Shown here: positions 33,828 to 44,500 of the stretch, in pieces
Position numbering within the stretch: the first letter of the stretch is position 1
How the letters are laid out: the number at the start of each line of letters is the position of its first letter
Origin: Spirosoma fluviale
Lineage (GTDB): Bacteria > Bacteroidota > Bacteroidia > Cytophagales > Spirosomataceae
Direction: 5' to 3'
DNA length: 64,000 bases
NCBI RefSeq assembly: GCF_900230225.1
Contig: NZ_OCNH01000003.1
Location: forward strand, 1,213,064-1,277,063
The notes under the pieces: model-generated
Databases searched by the model: none
What the model was told of the DNA's origin: nothing
The model's input: only the letters and a program-made list of their open reading frames with translations
Position numbers and translations under genes: made by a program

Positions 33828-34976
33828 TTATAAAACCCCTTTCGTGCTGGGAAGGTTATCCAATTCGTTGATATCGCGCCGAACGGCCATTTTTATCGCT
33901 TTGGCAAATGCTTTGAAAATGGACTCTATTTTATGGTGCTCATTATCGCCTTCTACTTTAATATTCAGGTTGCAAAGAGCGGTGTCGGAAAACGATTTAA
34001 AGAAATGATAAAACATTTCGGTTGGCATGTCGCCGATCTTCTCCCGCTTAAATTCTGCATCCCAAACCAGCCACGGGCGGCCCGAAAAATCCAGGCCAAC
34101 CTGGGCCAGTGCCTCATCCATTGGTAGCAGGAACCCGTAGCGGCTAATCCCCCGCTTATCGCCGAGGGCACGCCGATACGCTTCACCCAGTGCCAAAGCC
34201 GTGTCTTCTATAGTGTGGTGCTCGTCGATGTGTAGATCGCCTTTGACTTGAATCGTGAGGTCGGCACCGGAGTGTTTGGCCACCTGATCGAGCATATGGT
34301 CGAAAAAGCCAAGCCCGGTGTGAATATCGGCCCGGCCGTGCCCGTCGAGGTTCAATTCCACACGGATTTGTGTTTCTTTCGTATTCCGCTCCACAACGGT
34401 AGTGCGGGCGGGTAAACGCAAAAATTCGTAAATCTCATCCCAGTCGCCGGTTTGGAGAACAATGGCCTGCTGCATGGCTTCGGTTAATCCACTTACATCA
34501 GCAGATTGTACGGCTGCCAAACCATTGGGCGGCAGAAACAGAATAGCCTTAGCACCGAGGTTTACAGCCAATTGAACATCCGTGAGACGATCGCCAATAA
34601 CGAAGCTGTTGGCGAGGTCGTAGGGGGCCTCAAAATACTGCGTTAACATGCCCGTACCGGGCTTACGCGTAGATGAGTTATCGCGTGGGAAATGGCGATC
34701 GATATGTACGGCCGCAAAGTTGACATTTTCGCCGGCAAACGTGGTCATCATTTTGTTATGAGCTGGCCAAAACGTATCTTCGGGAAAAGATGCCGTGCCC
34801 AGACCATCCTGATTAGTGACCATGACTAGCTCATACGTAGTGTCTTCAGCAATTTTCCGCATGGCCGAAATGGCTTTTGGAATGAAGTCCAGTTTAGCGA
34901 GCGAGTCAACCTGTTGATCCGGTTGTGGTTCGGCAATAAGCGTCCCGTCGCGGTCAATAAATACTATTTTTTGCAT
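33828..34976 (-). CDS. hisB: Bifunctional histidinol-phosphatase / IGP dehydratase
   Basis: HisB catalyses the sixth and eighth steps of histidine synthesis. The 382-residue protein has an N-terminal HAD phosphatase (FIDRDGTLI with D8 and D10; KPGTGMLTQY; VIGDRLTDVQLAVNLGA) and a C-terminal imidazoleglycerol-phosphate dehydratase (about 190-382) with DEHHTIEDTALALGEA and DNEHHKIESIFKAFAKA, the two HHxxE manganese-binding repeats. Both activities look intact. Other his genes are not in the window. CAAAGATA at 34999-35006 (TATCTTTG on this strand) is a probable -7 box, giving a leader of under 20 nt. Confidence 0.95.
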   Translation of the reverse strand: MQKIVFIDRDGTLIAEPQPDQQVDSLAKLDFIPKAISAMRKIAEDTTYELVMVTNQDGLGTASFPEDTFWPAHNKMMTTFAGENVNFAAVHIDRHFPRDNSSTRKPGTGMLTQYFEAPYDLANSFVIGDRLTDVQLAVNLGAKAILFLPPNGLAAVQSADVSGLTEAMQQAIVLQTGDWDEIYEFLRLPARTTVVERNTKETQIRVELNLDGHGRADIHTGLGFFDHMLDQVAKHSGADLTIQVKGDLHIDEHHTIEDTALALGEAYRRALGDKRGISRYGFLLPMDEALAQVGLDFSGRPWLVWDAEFKREKIGDMPTEMFYHFFKSFSDTALCNLNIKVEGDNEHHKIESIFKAFAKAIKMAVRRDINELDNLPSTKGVL

Positions 34977-35276
34977 AATACGGATAAGAGAAGTACCACA
35001 AAGATACAGTCAGGTCATATTACAAACGAAAATATACTACTTTTGCATTAGAGTTCTTGTATAGCTGTTTTTACCATTTCTACCAATATCCATATCATAA
35101 ATTTAACGTAAACTTTTTGGCTATATTTTTCATTGTTCTGTTAACCAAGTACCTATAAAGTTAAACTGATTACGGAAACATAGTTTATATAGACACACAA
35201 AAAACAGTAGAAAGACCAACCCTCTCTCCAAGAATTTCTTATAAAACAATACACGTACTAAATCTTAGTTAATAAC
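34977..35276. other. AT-rich divergent promoter region, hisB / NYN gene
   Basis: Two -7-like boxes are visible: TATCTTTG on the minus strand (34999-35006) for hisB and TACTTTTG on the plus strand (35038-35045). If the latter serves the NYN-cold-shock gene, its 5' leader is about 230 nt and AT-rich. I see no stable hairpin or small gene in this gap. Confidence 0.4.
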
Positions 35277-36293
35277 ATGCCAACAGCATCCAGATTAACC
35301 CGCATCGGGGTATTTTATGACGGAAATTATTTTCTACACGTAAGCAATTATTATAATTATTCTCACGAACGTCGCAGTCGTATAAGTATATCAGGGTTGC
35401 ACGCTTTTATCCGTCGGCAGGTAGCCGAAGAGGAAGGCGTAAATGAACGTTTATGCCAGATAGTAGATGCCCACTATTTCCGGGGACGACTAAATGCACA
35501 CGAAGCTAACCAGCGTGGTAATCAACTGTTTTATGACCGCCTGTTCGACGATATTTTGATGTCGGAGGGGGTAGTTACCCATTATTTGCCGGTCAAAACG
35601 TATCAGGGTTACCGTCAGGAGAAAGGGATTGATGTATGGCTGGCCCTCGAAGCATTTGAGCTGGCTCAGTACAAGAAATTTGATGTGGTCGTGCTGATTA
35701 CCTCCGATGGTGATTATGTACCGCTCATTCGTAAACTTAATACGCTCGGTTCCCGAATTATGGTGCTCAGCTGGGATTTTGAATTCCTCAATGAGCAGGG
35801 CGAAAAACAAGTAACCCGTACCTCACAGGATTTATTGGAGGAGGTTTCATATCCGGTTGGTATGCATGGGCTGATTGATGACCGTAGCCGACGGAACGAT
35901 ATGGTTATTCAAAACCTGTTTGTGAAGCAGCAAACCCGGCCAACCTTTACAACGGTTCCGGCAAATGGCAGCAGTTACAGCAACGGCAATAGCTTTGGCG
36001 GACTCAGCGCGGCCGATGCCTATGAGGAGGCCTATTTGCCATCCGATGAGCCAAATTATAATCTGGCCGATGGCATTGATGATCCGGACGGTCGGAAAAT
36101 CAGCACGATTCGCAGTTTGAAAACGGGTTACGGCTTTGTCAACTACCCGCCCAACAACCTGTTCTTCCATTACACGAGTCTGATTGATACTGATTTCAAT
36201 GAATTACAGGTAGACGATGAGGTCGAATTTACCGTTGGCCGTAATGCCGAAGGAAAAGATATTGCCATTGACGTTCGTCTGTTGCATCCCTAG
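35277..36293 (+). CDS. NYN/LabA-like RNase domain fused to cold-shock-like domain
   Basis: Residues about 8-200 form a NYN (PIN-like) nuclease domain: IGVFYDGNYFLH with D15 and N17, KGIDVWLALEAFELAQ with D119, and LITSDGDYVPLIRKL with D144 and D146, the acidic cluster that binds metal. After a flexible serine/asparagine-rich linker (about 220-270), residues 275-338 look like a cold-shock OB-fold: TGYGFVNYPP and NLFFHYTSL correspond to RNP1 and RNP2. The fusion suggests an RNA-targeted endonuclease in the cytoplasm. It is followed after 2 nt by pabB. Domain calls are strong; target RNA unknown. Confidence 0.82.
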   Translation: MPTASRLTRIGVFYDGNYFLHVSNYYNYSHERRSRISISGLHAFIRRQVAEEEGVNERLCQIVDAHYFRGRLNAHEANQRGNQLFYDRLFDDILMSEGVVTHYLPVKTYQGYRQEKGIDVWLALEAFELAQYKKFDVVVLITSDGDYVPLIRKLNTLGSRIMVLSWDFEFLNEQGEKQVTRTSQDLLEEVSYPVGMHGLIDDRSRRNDMVIQNLFVKQQTRPTFTTVPANGSSYSNGNSFGGLSAADAYEEAYLPSDEPNYNLADGIDDPDGRKISTIRSLKTGYGFVNYPPNNLFFHYTSLIDTDFNELQVDDEVEFTVGRNAEGKDIAIDVRLLHP

Positions 36294-36295
36294 TG

Positions 36296-37606
36296 ATGAA
36301 AGCTGTTCAGGTGCCGATTGAAAACCCGCTGACATGGCGTTGGCAGGCTTTGACCTGGGCCATCAGTCAGGAAGCACATACGGATGGTTTTGTTGCCTTT
36401 CTCAACAATAACGAAACCGTTTATCCTCATGACCCGTTTCCAAACCGACTGTTCGTCGGAGCGAAACGGGTCATTTCTTTTTCAGATACGACTGAAAGGG
36501 ATGCCTTCCAAATACTGGAAGAAGCACACCGTGATCAGCCGTCATTTCTGGTTGGGTATTTTGGTTACGACCTGAAAAACCAACTGGAGGCCTTGAGCAG
36601 CCGGAATCCTGCCCGACTTGAGCTGCCCGATGTTTACTTCGTGGAGCCGGAATGGGTAATTGACTTTTCGTCCGATAATGCCATCGTTATCAGGGGAGAA
36701 GGGGATACTGACCAACTGCTCAAACAGATAGCCGCTTATGACAGCACTCAGCATCAAAGCGTTTCCCCAAAAGTGCCCGTTGTCGTTCATGGCCGTGTTA
36801 CGTCAGCGGAGTACGAGGCTACCGTTCGCCGAATAAAAGAGCACATTGTAGCTGGTGATGTGTACGAACTGAATTACTGCATCGAATTCTTTGCCGAGAC
36901 TATTCACCTTAATCCGCTGGCAACGTATCGGGCATTGAATGAGCGGTCGCCAATGCCTTTCTCGAACTTTATTAAACTTGGTGATCAGTACATTATCGGT
37001 GCCTCGCCCGAGCGATTTCTCAAAAAAGAGGGTAGCGGCCTGATAACCCAACCCATCAAAGGTACCATCCGGCGTGGACAAACGCCCGACGAAGATGCTG
37101 CCCTGCGTAACCAACTTATCCAGTCGGAAAAAGAGCGGGCCGAAAACCTGATGATCGTCGACCTGGTCAGGAATGACCTTGCCCGAAGTGCCGTGACCGG
37201 TACTGTACAGGTGGATGAACTATTCGGTATTTATGGATTTCGGCAAGTGTACCAGATGATTTCTACCGTTTCGGCAACACTGCGGGATAGTGTTTCGTGG
37301 GCCGATGCGCTGCGACATGCGTTTCCGATGGGTAGTATGACAGGCGCTCCCAAGATTCGGGCTATGGAGTTGATTGATGAGCTGGAAGTCAGCAGGCGAG
37401 GGGTTTATTCCGGTGCGGTAGGCTTTGTAACACCTGATGGCGATTTTGATTTTAGTGTGGTGATTCGGTCGCTGCTGTACGATGCCCAACGAAAGTATGC
37501 CTCTTTTTCGGTTGGCAGTGCCATAACTTATGATGCCGACCCGGCACAGGAATGGGAAGAATGTCTTTTAAAAGCAAGCGCCATCCGGCAGGTATTGGAG
37601 TCATAA
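36296..37606 (+). CDS. pabB: Aminodeoxychorismate synthase component I
   Basis: PabB converts chorismate plus ammonia to 4-amino-4-deoxychorismate on the way to folate. The 436-residue protein has the chorismate-binding domain: VYELNYCIEF, FIIKLGD-type strand, GASPERFLKK, PIKGTIRRG with the PabB lysine, ENLMIVDLVRNDL, and the C-terminal GSMTGAPKIRAMELIDELE and GVYSGAVGF blocks. The PIKGT motif favours PabB over anthranilate synthase TrpE. ATG 36296 is chosen over an overlapping GTG at 36293. It is likely cotranscribed with the NYN gene. The glutamine amidotransferase partner is not adjacent. Confidence 0.9.
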   Translation: MKAVQVPIENPLTWRWQALTWAISQEAHTDGFVAFLNNNETVYPHDPFPNRLFVGAKRVISFSDTTERDAFQILEEAHRDQPSFLVGYFGYDLKNQLEALSSRNPARLELPDVYFVEPEWVIDFSSDNAIVIRGEGDTDQLLKQIAAYDSTQHQSVSPKVPVVVHGRVTSAEYEATVRRIKEHIVAGDVYELNYCIEFFAETIHLNPLATYRALNERSPMPFSNFIKLGDQYIIGASPERFLKKEGSGLITQPIKGTIRRGQTPDEDAALRNQLIQSEKERAENLMIVDLVRNDLARSAVTGTVQVDELFGIYGFRQVYQMISTVSATLRDSVSWADALRHAFPMGSMTGAPKIRAMELIDELEVSRRGVYSGAVGFVTPDGDFDFSVVIRSLLYDAQRKYASFSVGSAITYDADPAQEWEECLLKASAIRQVLES

Positions 37607-37851
37607 GCTGTGTACTTTCGCCCTTTCCCTAAATTGTTTGATTCCGCGTGTGGAATTTCCTCCCTTTTTTTCTCATACGAACTAACGAGTGCAACGCTTT
37701 GATGATAAAACGACTCATTATCAGAACAGTTAGCCGTTTGCTAAATTAGCTACTATAAATTTAGTTAAAAATCGTTAACTGAATGATCATTTGATCGTAT
37801 TGCGCTTAGCTTTGCTTCTGGTACACCTGTTCAACCTTTGCCCTGTCTTTT

Positions 37852-40707
37852 ATGAAAAACCTTTTCTTACTGGCCGTACTGTGTCTTTTCGCGGCTACAC
37901 TTTATGCACAAAGTCCGGCCAGCCCGACTCGGTTCACCTTACAGGGACGAGCCGTCGATACGACGTCAGCACCACTTGCTTCCTCAACGGTGATGCTGCT
38001 GAACGCTAAAGACTCATCGCTTGTCAACTTTACGCGCACCGGCGATAACGGTGCTTTTTCGTTTAAGAACCTGAAGTCAGGTAAGTACGTCCTGAAAATT
38101 TCCTTTGTCGGCTTTATTCCCTACAACCAGGTAATACAGCCAACCGGCGACGCATTAATGGATCTGGGCGCACTCAAATTAAAGCCTATTACACGGGAGT
38201 TGATGGAAGTTGTCGTTCGAACGGCCAAAGCACCCTTAACGATAAAGGGTGATACAATCGAATATAATGCCAGTTCCTTTAAAGTGCCGCCCGGTTCCAC
38301 TGTCGAAGATCTGCTGCGTAAACTACCCGGTGTGCAGGTCGATCAGGACGGCAATATCCGGGCTCAGGGGCAGGAGGTGAAGAAAGTAACGGTAGATGGC
38401 AAGAGTTTCTTCGGGAATGATCCCAAGGCCGCTACCAAAAACCTCCAGGCCGAAGCCATTACCAAAGTGCAGGTTTTCGACGATAAAACCGAACAGGCTA
38501 AGCTGACGGGTATCAATGATGGCAAGAAAGAGAAAACGGTTAATCTGGAGCTAAAAGAAGAGTTTAAAAAAGGCGGCTTTGGCAAAGTAACGGCCGGCGC
38601 TGGGCCTGCCTCCAACAACGTGTCGGCACGGTTCGACGGGAAAGGGATGTATAATAAGTTCGACAGTAAGCAACAGTTCTCGGCCATACTGCTGGGTAAC
38701 AACACCAATCAGCAAGGCTTGTCGTTCAATGATTATCAGGATTTCAGAGGCAGCAATGCGTTCAGCTATAACGATAATGCCGATTTTGGGTTCAGCGGAG
38801 CTAACCGCTACATTTATTTTGGCGACGACAATGAGAGTTTGACGGTGCCGGTAGGCGGGGGCGAAGGACGTGGCTTTTCGAAGAACTCAGCCGGTGGTAT
38901 CAATTACAATTACGACACCAAGAAAACCAAACTGAGTACCAGCTACTATTATAACCAGACACGCATTGACCTGGATGCGCTTCGGGAAAATAAACGCTAT
39001 CTGCCAGGAACGTCGTCACTCCGTACTACGGATACCAGTAATCAGTCGAATCTGAATACGAACCATCGAATCAGTTTTCGTTTTGAAAAGCAACTCGATT
39101 CCATGCAGACGCTGGTGGTCATCAGTAACGGGCGGTTTGGTAACGGCAACAGTAATCTCTTAAGCTTACAGCGCGTATTTCTCAATTCGGGCAATAATAG
39201 CGAAGTGCCAACCACTAATAGCCAGACCCTGAACAATACCGCAGCCAACCAGTTTGCCATGGCCAATACCGTTTTGTATCGGCTGAAACTCAAGAAGAAA
39301 GGGCGCAATTTAGCCGCCAGCGGCACTTTTCAGACCAACTCGAACGATGGAGACCTGTTGCTGAAAGCCCGGAATGAATTTTTCCAGGCCACGAGTGTCA
39401 ATGACATGCTTCGGGTATTGAATCAGGATCAGGGTACGAACTCGCGCAGTGATCAATACAAAGCTAACCTGCTTTATGTGGAGCCCTTTGCCAAAAAGTA
39501 CACCTGGGAGACGTTTTATAACTTCAGTCTGCGAAATGATGAAGTAGACCGCGACGTGGTGAACCTCGACGATAGCCGACGGCGGGTCGATTCGCTTAGT
39601 TTGTATTACAAAAATAATTACCTGTTTAACCGCCTGGGAACCAGTTTGCGCTATTCGTTTAAAGGACTGAACGTATCGGCGGGGATAGCTGGTCAACAGT
39701 TCGAGCTTGACGGCAAGTTTGCCCGCGACCAGGGCCAGCCGCTTCAGTCCATCCGCCGAACCTTTACCACGGTGATCCCGAATTTCGGGCTTAATTATTC
39801 GCTGAAAAATAATAAATCACTTTACGCGGGCTACGATGTAGGGGTTCAGATTCCCTCGTCGCGGGATTTGCAACCGGTCACTACGAACAGTAACCCGTTA
39901 TTCGTGAGCCGTGGAAACCCAAATCTGCTGCCTCAGTTGAACCATAACGTCAGCGCCTACTTCAACTATTTCAATCCGGGTAGTTTTACCAACTTTTTTG
40001 CCAATGTCTATACCACCTATTACGTGAATCAAATTGTGTATAGCCAAACCGTAGACCCGCAAACGAACATTATTACTACCATGCCCGAAAACCTGACGGG
40101 AGGGCGTAATTTAGGTACGTATTTTGGGTTTGGCTTTCCGCTCAAGAAGACCAAGGCCACACTCAACCTGAACACGCAACTTAATTTCGGGCATAACCTG
40201 ACGCGTATCAATACGGTGCTGAACGAGACCGATAATCAGAACTATTCGTTCGGAGGTCAATTGGCATTGACGCCCAAGGAGTGGATTGCTTTTTACGCGA
40301 ATGCTAACTTTGGCATTACTGATACCCGTTATTCGATCAACACGGCTCAGAACCAAATCATCTACAATAATTCATTTCGTGGTGATTTGAACCTGCAACT
40401 GCCGGGTAGCTTTTTTGTCAATACCTCCCTCAATTACCGGGTATACAAGAACGAACGACTGAATTTCAACCAGCAGATTCCGATTTTGAACACGTCGATC
40501 TACCACATCCTTGGCAAAGCCAAGAAGGCTGAAGTTCGGCTGTCGGCTTATGACCTACTTAACCGGAATATTGTTGTATCGCAGTATGCCGGGCAGAATT
40601 TTACCAGTACGGAGCGTATTCAGTCGCTGGCGCGCTATTTCATGCTAAGTATCACGTACAACATGCGCGGTGTTCAGGGTAAAGTTCGGCGGGATGGCTT
40701 TTATTGA
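37852..40707 (+). CDS. Outer-membrane beta-barrel protein, TonB-receptor-like
   Basis: A 951-residue protein: signal peptide (to about YAQS, residue 20), a carboxypeptidase-regulatory-like beta-sandwich (about 28-105: FTLQGRAVDTTSAPLASSTV, SGKYVLKISFVGF), a plug-like region (GDTIEYNASSFKVPPGSTVE, LRKLPGVQVDQDGNI, VTVDGKSFFGNDPK) and a long C-terminal barrel rich in aromatic, alternating strands. The architecture is that of Bacteroidota barrel proteins related to TonB-dependent receptors but without a clear TonB box. The GLPGLI gene follows in 19 nt, a pair commonly found in the phylum. TAGCTTTG at 37807-37814 may be its -7 box. The ligand is unknown. Confidence 0.88.
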   Translation: MKNLFLLAVLCLFAATLYAQSPASPTRFTLQGRAVDTTSAPLASSTVMLLNAKDSSLVNFTRTGDNGAFSFKNLKSGKYVLKISFVGFIPYNQVIQPTGDALMDLGALKLKPITRELMEVVVRTAKAPLTIKGDTIEYNASSFKVPPGSTVEDLLRKLPGVQVDQDGNIRAQGQEVKKVTVDGKSFFGNDPKAATKNLQAEAITKVQVFDDKTEQAKLTGINDGKKEKTVNLELKEEFKKGGFGKVTAGAGPASNNVSARFDGKGMYNKFDSKQQFSAILLGNNTNQQGLSFNDYQDFRGSNAFSYNDNADFGFSGANRYIYFGDDNESLTVPVGGGEGRGFSKNSAGGINYNYDTKKTKLSTSYYYNQTRIDLDALRENKRYLPGTSSLRTTDTSNQSNLNTNHRISFRFEKQLDSMQTLVVISNGRFGNGNSNLLSLQRVFLNSGNNSEVPTTNSQTLNNTAANQFAMANTVLYRLKLKKKGRNLAASGTFQTNSNDGDLLLKARNEFFQATSVNDMLRVLNQDQGTNSRSDQYKANLLYVEPFAKKYTWETFYNFSLRNDEVDRDVVNLDDSRRRVDSLSLYYKNNYLFNRLGTSLRYSFKGLNVSAGIAGQQFELDGKFARDQGQPLQSIRRTFTTVIPNFGLNYSLKNNKSLYAGYDVGVQIPSSRDLQPVTTNSNPLFVSRGNPNLLPQLNHNVSAYFNYFNPGSFTNFFANVYTTYYVNQIVYSQTVDPQTNIITTMPENLTGGRNLGTYFGFGFPLKKTKATLNLNTQLNFGHNLTRINTVLNETDNQNYSFGGQLALTPKEWIAFYANANFGITDTRYSINTAQNQIIYNNSFRGDLNLQLPGSFFVNTSLNYRVYKNERLNFNQQIPILNTSIYHILGKAKKAEVRLSAYDLLNRNIVVSQYAGQNFTSTERIQSLARYFMLSITYNMRGVQGKVRRDGFY

Positions 40708-40726
40708 TTTTAATTAACTCTCTACC

Positions 40727-41479
40727 ATGAAAAATATATTCGTACTCCTGTGCCTGTTGACCGGTTCGGTAACGATGGCCCAGAAATCGGAAGGTGTGGC
40801 AACCTACGTCCGGAAAGAACATTGGCTGAAAATTACCAATCGGCTGACATTTTTAAGTCAGGAACAGAAGGACCGGGAGACTCAAACCTGGAAAAACTGG
40901 GAAGAAGATAATAAAGGTATCAAGATGAAACTGGCCTTTAGCCCCAACGAAAGTTTATACACCTACAACAGTGATGAGCCAGAAGAGGGGGGGTATTCGT
41001 GGCGGAAATCGGAGTTTTACCTGTACCGGAATTTCGAGAAAGACAAAAAGACTGACATTATCGAAATGCTGGGTAAAACGTACATCGTTGATGATTCCCT
41101 GCACGCGCCTGTCTGGAAAATAGGGAATCAGATAAAAGAGGTGGCTGGTTATATCTGTATGCGAGCCGATACGGAAGATCCGATCAAGAAGCAGAAAATT
41201 ACGGCCTGGTTCGCACAGGACATTCCCGTTTCGGCGGGACCTGAACGGATGAACGGTTTGCCGGGACTGATTCTGGAACTGGACGTTAATGATGGTGACG
41301 TAACCATCGAAGCGGTTAGTGTAGCCTTTCGCCCGCTCACGCCAGAAGACCTAAAGCTGCCCAAACAAAAGGGTAAAAAGATGACCGATGCTGCTTATGA
41401 TGCTCTTATAAAACAGCACATTACAGATCGGATAAGTGCCCGCCAGAGCCCGTATGGTTGGGCTGGAATTCGGTATTAA
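40727..41479 (+). CDS. GLPGLI family protein
   Basis: A secreted 250-residue protein (signal peptide to about TMAQ, residue 18) that carries the family-naming motif literally, NGLPGLILEL near residue 173, after the typical AWFAQDIPVSAGPERM segment. The family occurs almost only in Bacteroidota, often beside a carboxypeptidase-regulatory beta-barrel protein as here; its role is unknown, probably in the periplasm with the barrel. The C-terminus QSPYGWAGIRY is normal. The operon ends at a strong hairpin at 41508-41547. Confidence 0.92.
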   Translation: MKNIFVLLCLLTGSVTMAQKSEGVATYVRKEHWLKITNRLTFLSQEQKDRETQTWKNWEEDNKGIKMKLAFSPNESLYTYNSDEPEEGGYSWRKSEFYLYRNFEKDKKTDIIEMLGKTYIVDDSLHAPVWKIGNQIKEVAGYICMRADTEDPIKKQKITAWFAQDIPVSAGPERMNGLPGLILELDVNDGDVTIEAVSVAFRPLTPEDLKLPKQKGKKMTDAAYDALIKQHITDRISARQSPYGWAGIRY

Positions 41480-41507
41480 GCCTATTCCTGTCGGCCCCTG
41501 TCGCTTA

Positions 41508-41547
41508 TATAAAAAGCCCCGGCTAGTGCTAGCCGGGGCTTTTTATA
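41508..41547. terminator. Bidirectional intrinsic terminator
   Basis: A 19-bp perfect stem (41508-41526 with 41529-41547, AAAAAGCCCCGGCTAG core) with a 2-nt loop and T-runs on both strands separates the convergent GLPGLI and ThuA-dehydrogenase genes. Confidence 0.92.
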
Positions 41548-41562
41548 ATCAGAAACTTGAAT

Positions 41563-44500
41563 TTACATCCCCTGCGTCGAGAACTGTACCTGATCGACGG
41601 CAAACAGCGGTTTCTGCTTGGCTTCGGGATTGACAAATATCAGGTAAAGTTTGTGGACACCGGACACTGGCTGTCGGAACGGCAGGTTAACTGCTCCTTG
41701 TGTGCCTTGCTTCACTTCGGCTTCACCCAAAAGCGTACCGGTAGGCGAATCGAGCCTCGCTTCGAGCTTGCCACCCGCTGTCTGGTCTTTCGATGAAAAG
41801 ACAGATGGTGAAATGCTTTGGATACCCGTCAGGTCGATGTCGTTGAACACTAAGTAGCTACCCGACTTGGTGCCAATAGCTGCCGGACCCATCTTGGGAA
41901 TATCATACTGGAAAATATCCTGCTTCCCATCGGCCGAAACAGCTTTCATGGAGGGAGAGCGCAGGGCCAGCGATGTAGAACCCGTCAGGGGGCCAATTAT
42001 CCCATTACCACGGTCAGTATAGCTGGCGGTCAGGATGTAAGAACCCTCTTTCTTTTGCTGAGCCGGTACATAATCACCGGCCAATGGCTGACGATTTACT
42101 TTCTTTTCGTCGGCCAAAGACAGTATATAGTGAACCATGTCGGCCACTTCACTCTCTTTCAACTGGGGGTGAGCGCTCATGGCCTGTTCGCCCCAAACAC
42201 CACCACCACCGTTGATTACCTTACGAACCAGTTTGCTTTCGATCTGGGCAACACCTTTGTATTTCTTCGCCACGTCGATGTACGCGGGTCCAATTGACTT
42301 TTTGTCGATAGCGTGGCAGGCCTTGCAATCGCTCAGTTCGATCAGCCGTTTGCCGGTCGAGAAGCCCAGATTAGCCTGGTGGCCCTGCGCCAACATCGTT
42401 TTGTCGAAACCTTCGAGGTAGTCGATGGTCATGGTCACGTCGTCCGGACTGATGCCTTTCTTCAACGTTCCATCTTCCTTATCGACAACGTTCACGGCGT
42501 ACTTAAGCGGCTTGTTCGGAAAGTAAAACGTTTTGTTACCGGCTACGGCTACTTCTACTTTTGGCTCGTCGTTGCCCACTTTAATCTCCATAGATCTAGT
42601 AGCGACATTACCGGCAGCATCGGTTACGGTCAACGTAGTAGGATAGGTACCCGGTTTGCTAAACGTAACCGTAGGGTTGGCCGTCGTTTGTTTGGGCATT
42701 CCATTGCCAAACGACCACGAATACTTCAGGGCATCGCCGTCATAATCCATCGATCCTTTGCTGTCGAACTTCACCGTCAGGGGAGCCGAGCCAACCGTTT
42801 TATTCGCGCTGGCTATCGCTACCGGCTTCCGGTTGCCGGCGTTGTAGGTAATACGCGACAGACGGGCGTCGGAATTCGCGGCAAACCACTTCTGCCCATA
42901 TTCGAGCGTGTAGAGCGAACCGTCATTGGCAAACTGCATGTCGATTACGTGTGAAAAAGGCGTACTAGGCATGAAGGTTTCCATCTTCACAAAATCACCG
43001 TTTTCCTGCATCGTGACCGGATGAATCCAGTCGCGAATCCAGTCATAAGCGAAAAATTTGCCATCGTAGTGACGGGGAAATTTTACGGACGATTCTGCGT
43101 AGTCGTCGTAATAATAAACTGGGCCGCCCATAGCATTCCGCCCACCTTTACCCACAATAGGACCAAACTCCGGTGAGTCGGCATAGGGGTAATAAATAAA
43201 GGCTTTCTGCGCTGGGGGTAACTCCGTTAAACCGGTGTTGTTGGGCGAGTTGTTAATTGGCTTTTGCGGGTCGAAAAGCGCCCCTGTCGTGCTATCCGCA
43301 AACGTACGGACATTGTACGGACGGTTGTCGGCCACAAACAGTGGCCAGCCAAAATAGCCTGCTTTCCGGGCCTGATTCATTTCGTCATGCCCACGAGGAC
43401 CGTATTTTGGACTGTTTTCTCCCGCATCCGGACCTACTTCGCCCCAGTATAGGAAGCCCGTCCGCTGATCGACCGAGATACGGTAGGGATTCCGGTTGCC
43501 CATTACATAAATTTCGGGACGGGTTTTTGGAGTACCTTTTGGAAATAAGTTGCCTTCGGGAATGGTATACGTGCCATCCGCTTCGGGATGAATACGCATA
43601 ATTTTACCGCGCAGATCATTGGTATTGCTCGACGTTAAACGGGCATCCCAACCTTTGCGACCCGGACGCTCGTCGATGGGAGCGAAGCCGTTGGAGTTGA
43701 ATGGGTTGGTATCATCACCCGTCGACAGGTACAGATTACCCTTGCGGTCCCAGGCAATGGAGCCGCCCGTGTGGCAGCAGCCGTCGCGCTTAACGGGAAC
43801 CGTCAGCAGTACTTTCTCGGTGTTCATCAACAAGGTATCCCGAACATCGTCATACACGAAGCGGGACAGGTGCTGAGCGGTATCGGCTTCAGTTTTACCG
43901 GTTATCGGCGAATAGTACGCGTAAATCCATTTGTTTTGCTTGAAGTTTGGGTCAACGTTTAGACCCATCAAACCGTATTCAAACTTGATGAATACAGGAA
44001 AGCTAGCTACCAACTTTACAGACTTTTTCTTGGGGTCGTAAAGTTTCAGGGCACCTTTCCGCTCAGCAAAAAGGACTTTGCCATTGTCGAGAACAACTAA
44101 CTCGGTTGGCTCGTCCAGATTGGCGGCCAACACTTCACGGTCGAAACGGTTTTCTTCAGGAAACGGCTGCGTTTTCGCCTGGCCGAATTTAAGGCCGGTT
44201 GCCATAACAGACTTGATACCACCCAGAATATGCTGCAGGAACAGGGGATCTGAGTACGATTCATCGGTATGGCCGCCACCCGTGTAAAACGCTTTGCCGC
44301 CATCGAAATCATGATGCCAGATAAACGGGTGATTGTCGCCGTTTTTACCGCCCTCGTAGGTTTTCTCGTCGAGCTTACCCAGCACTTTCAGGTCGGGCTG
44401 GATGCTTTTGTAGCTGTACCACTCGTCCCAGCGCTTCCAGCGATCGGGTAGCATTTTGGTAGACGGGTGGCTTTTGTCGATAATCTCGATTTCGGCGTTC

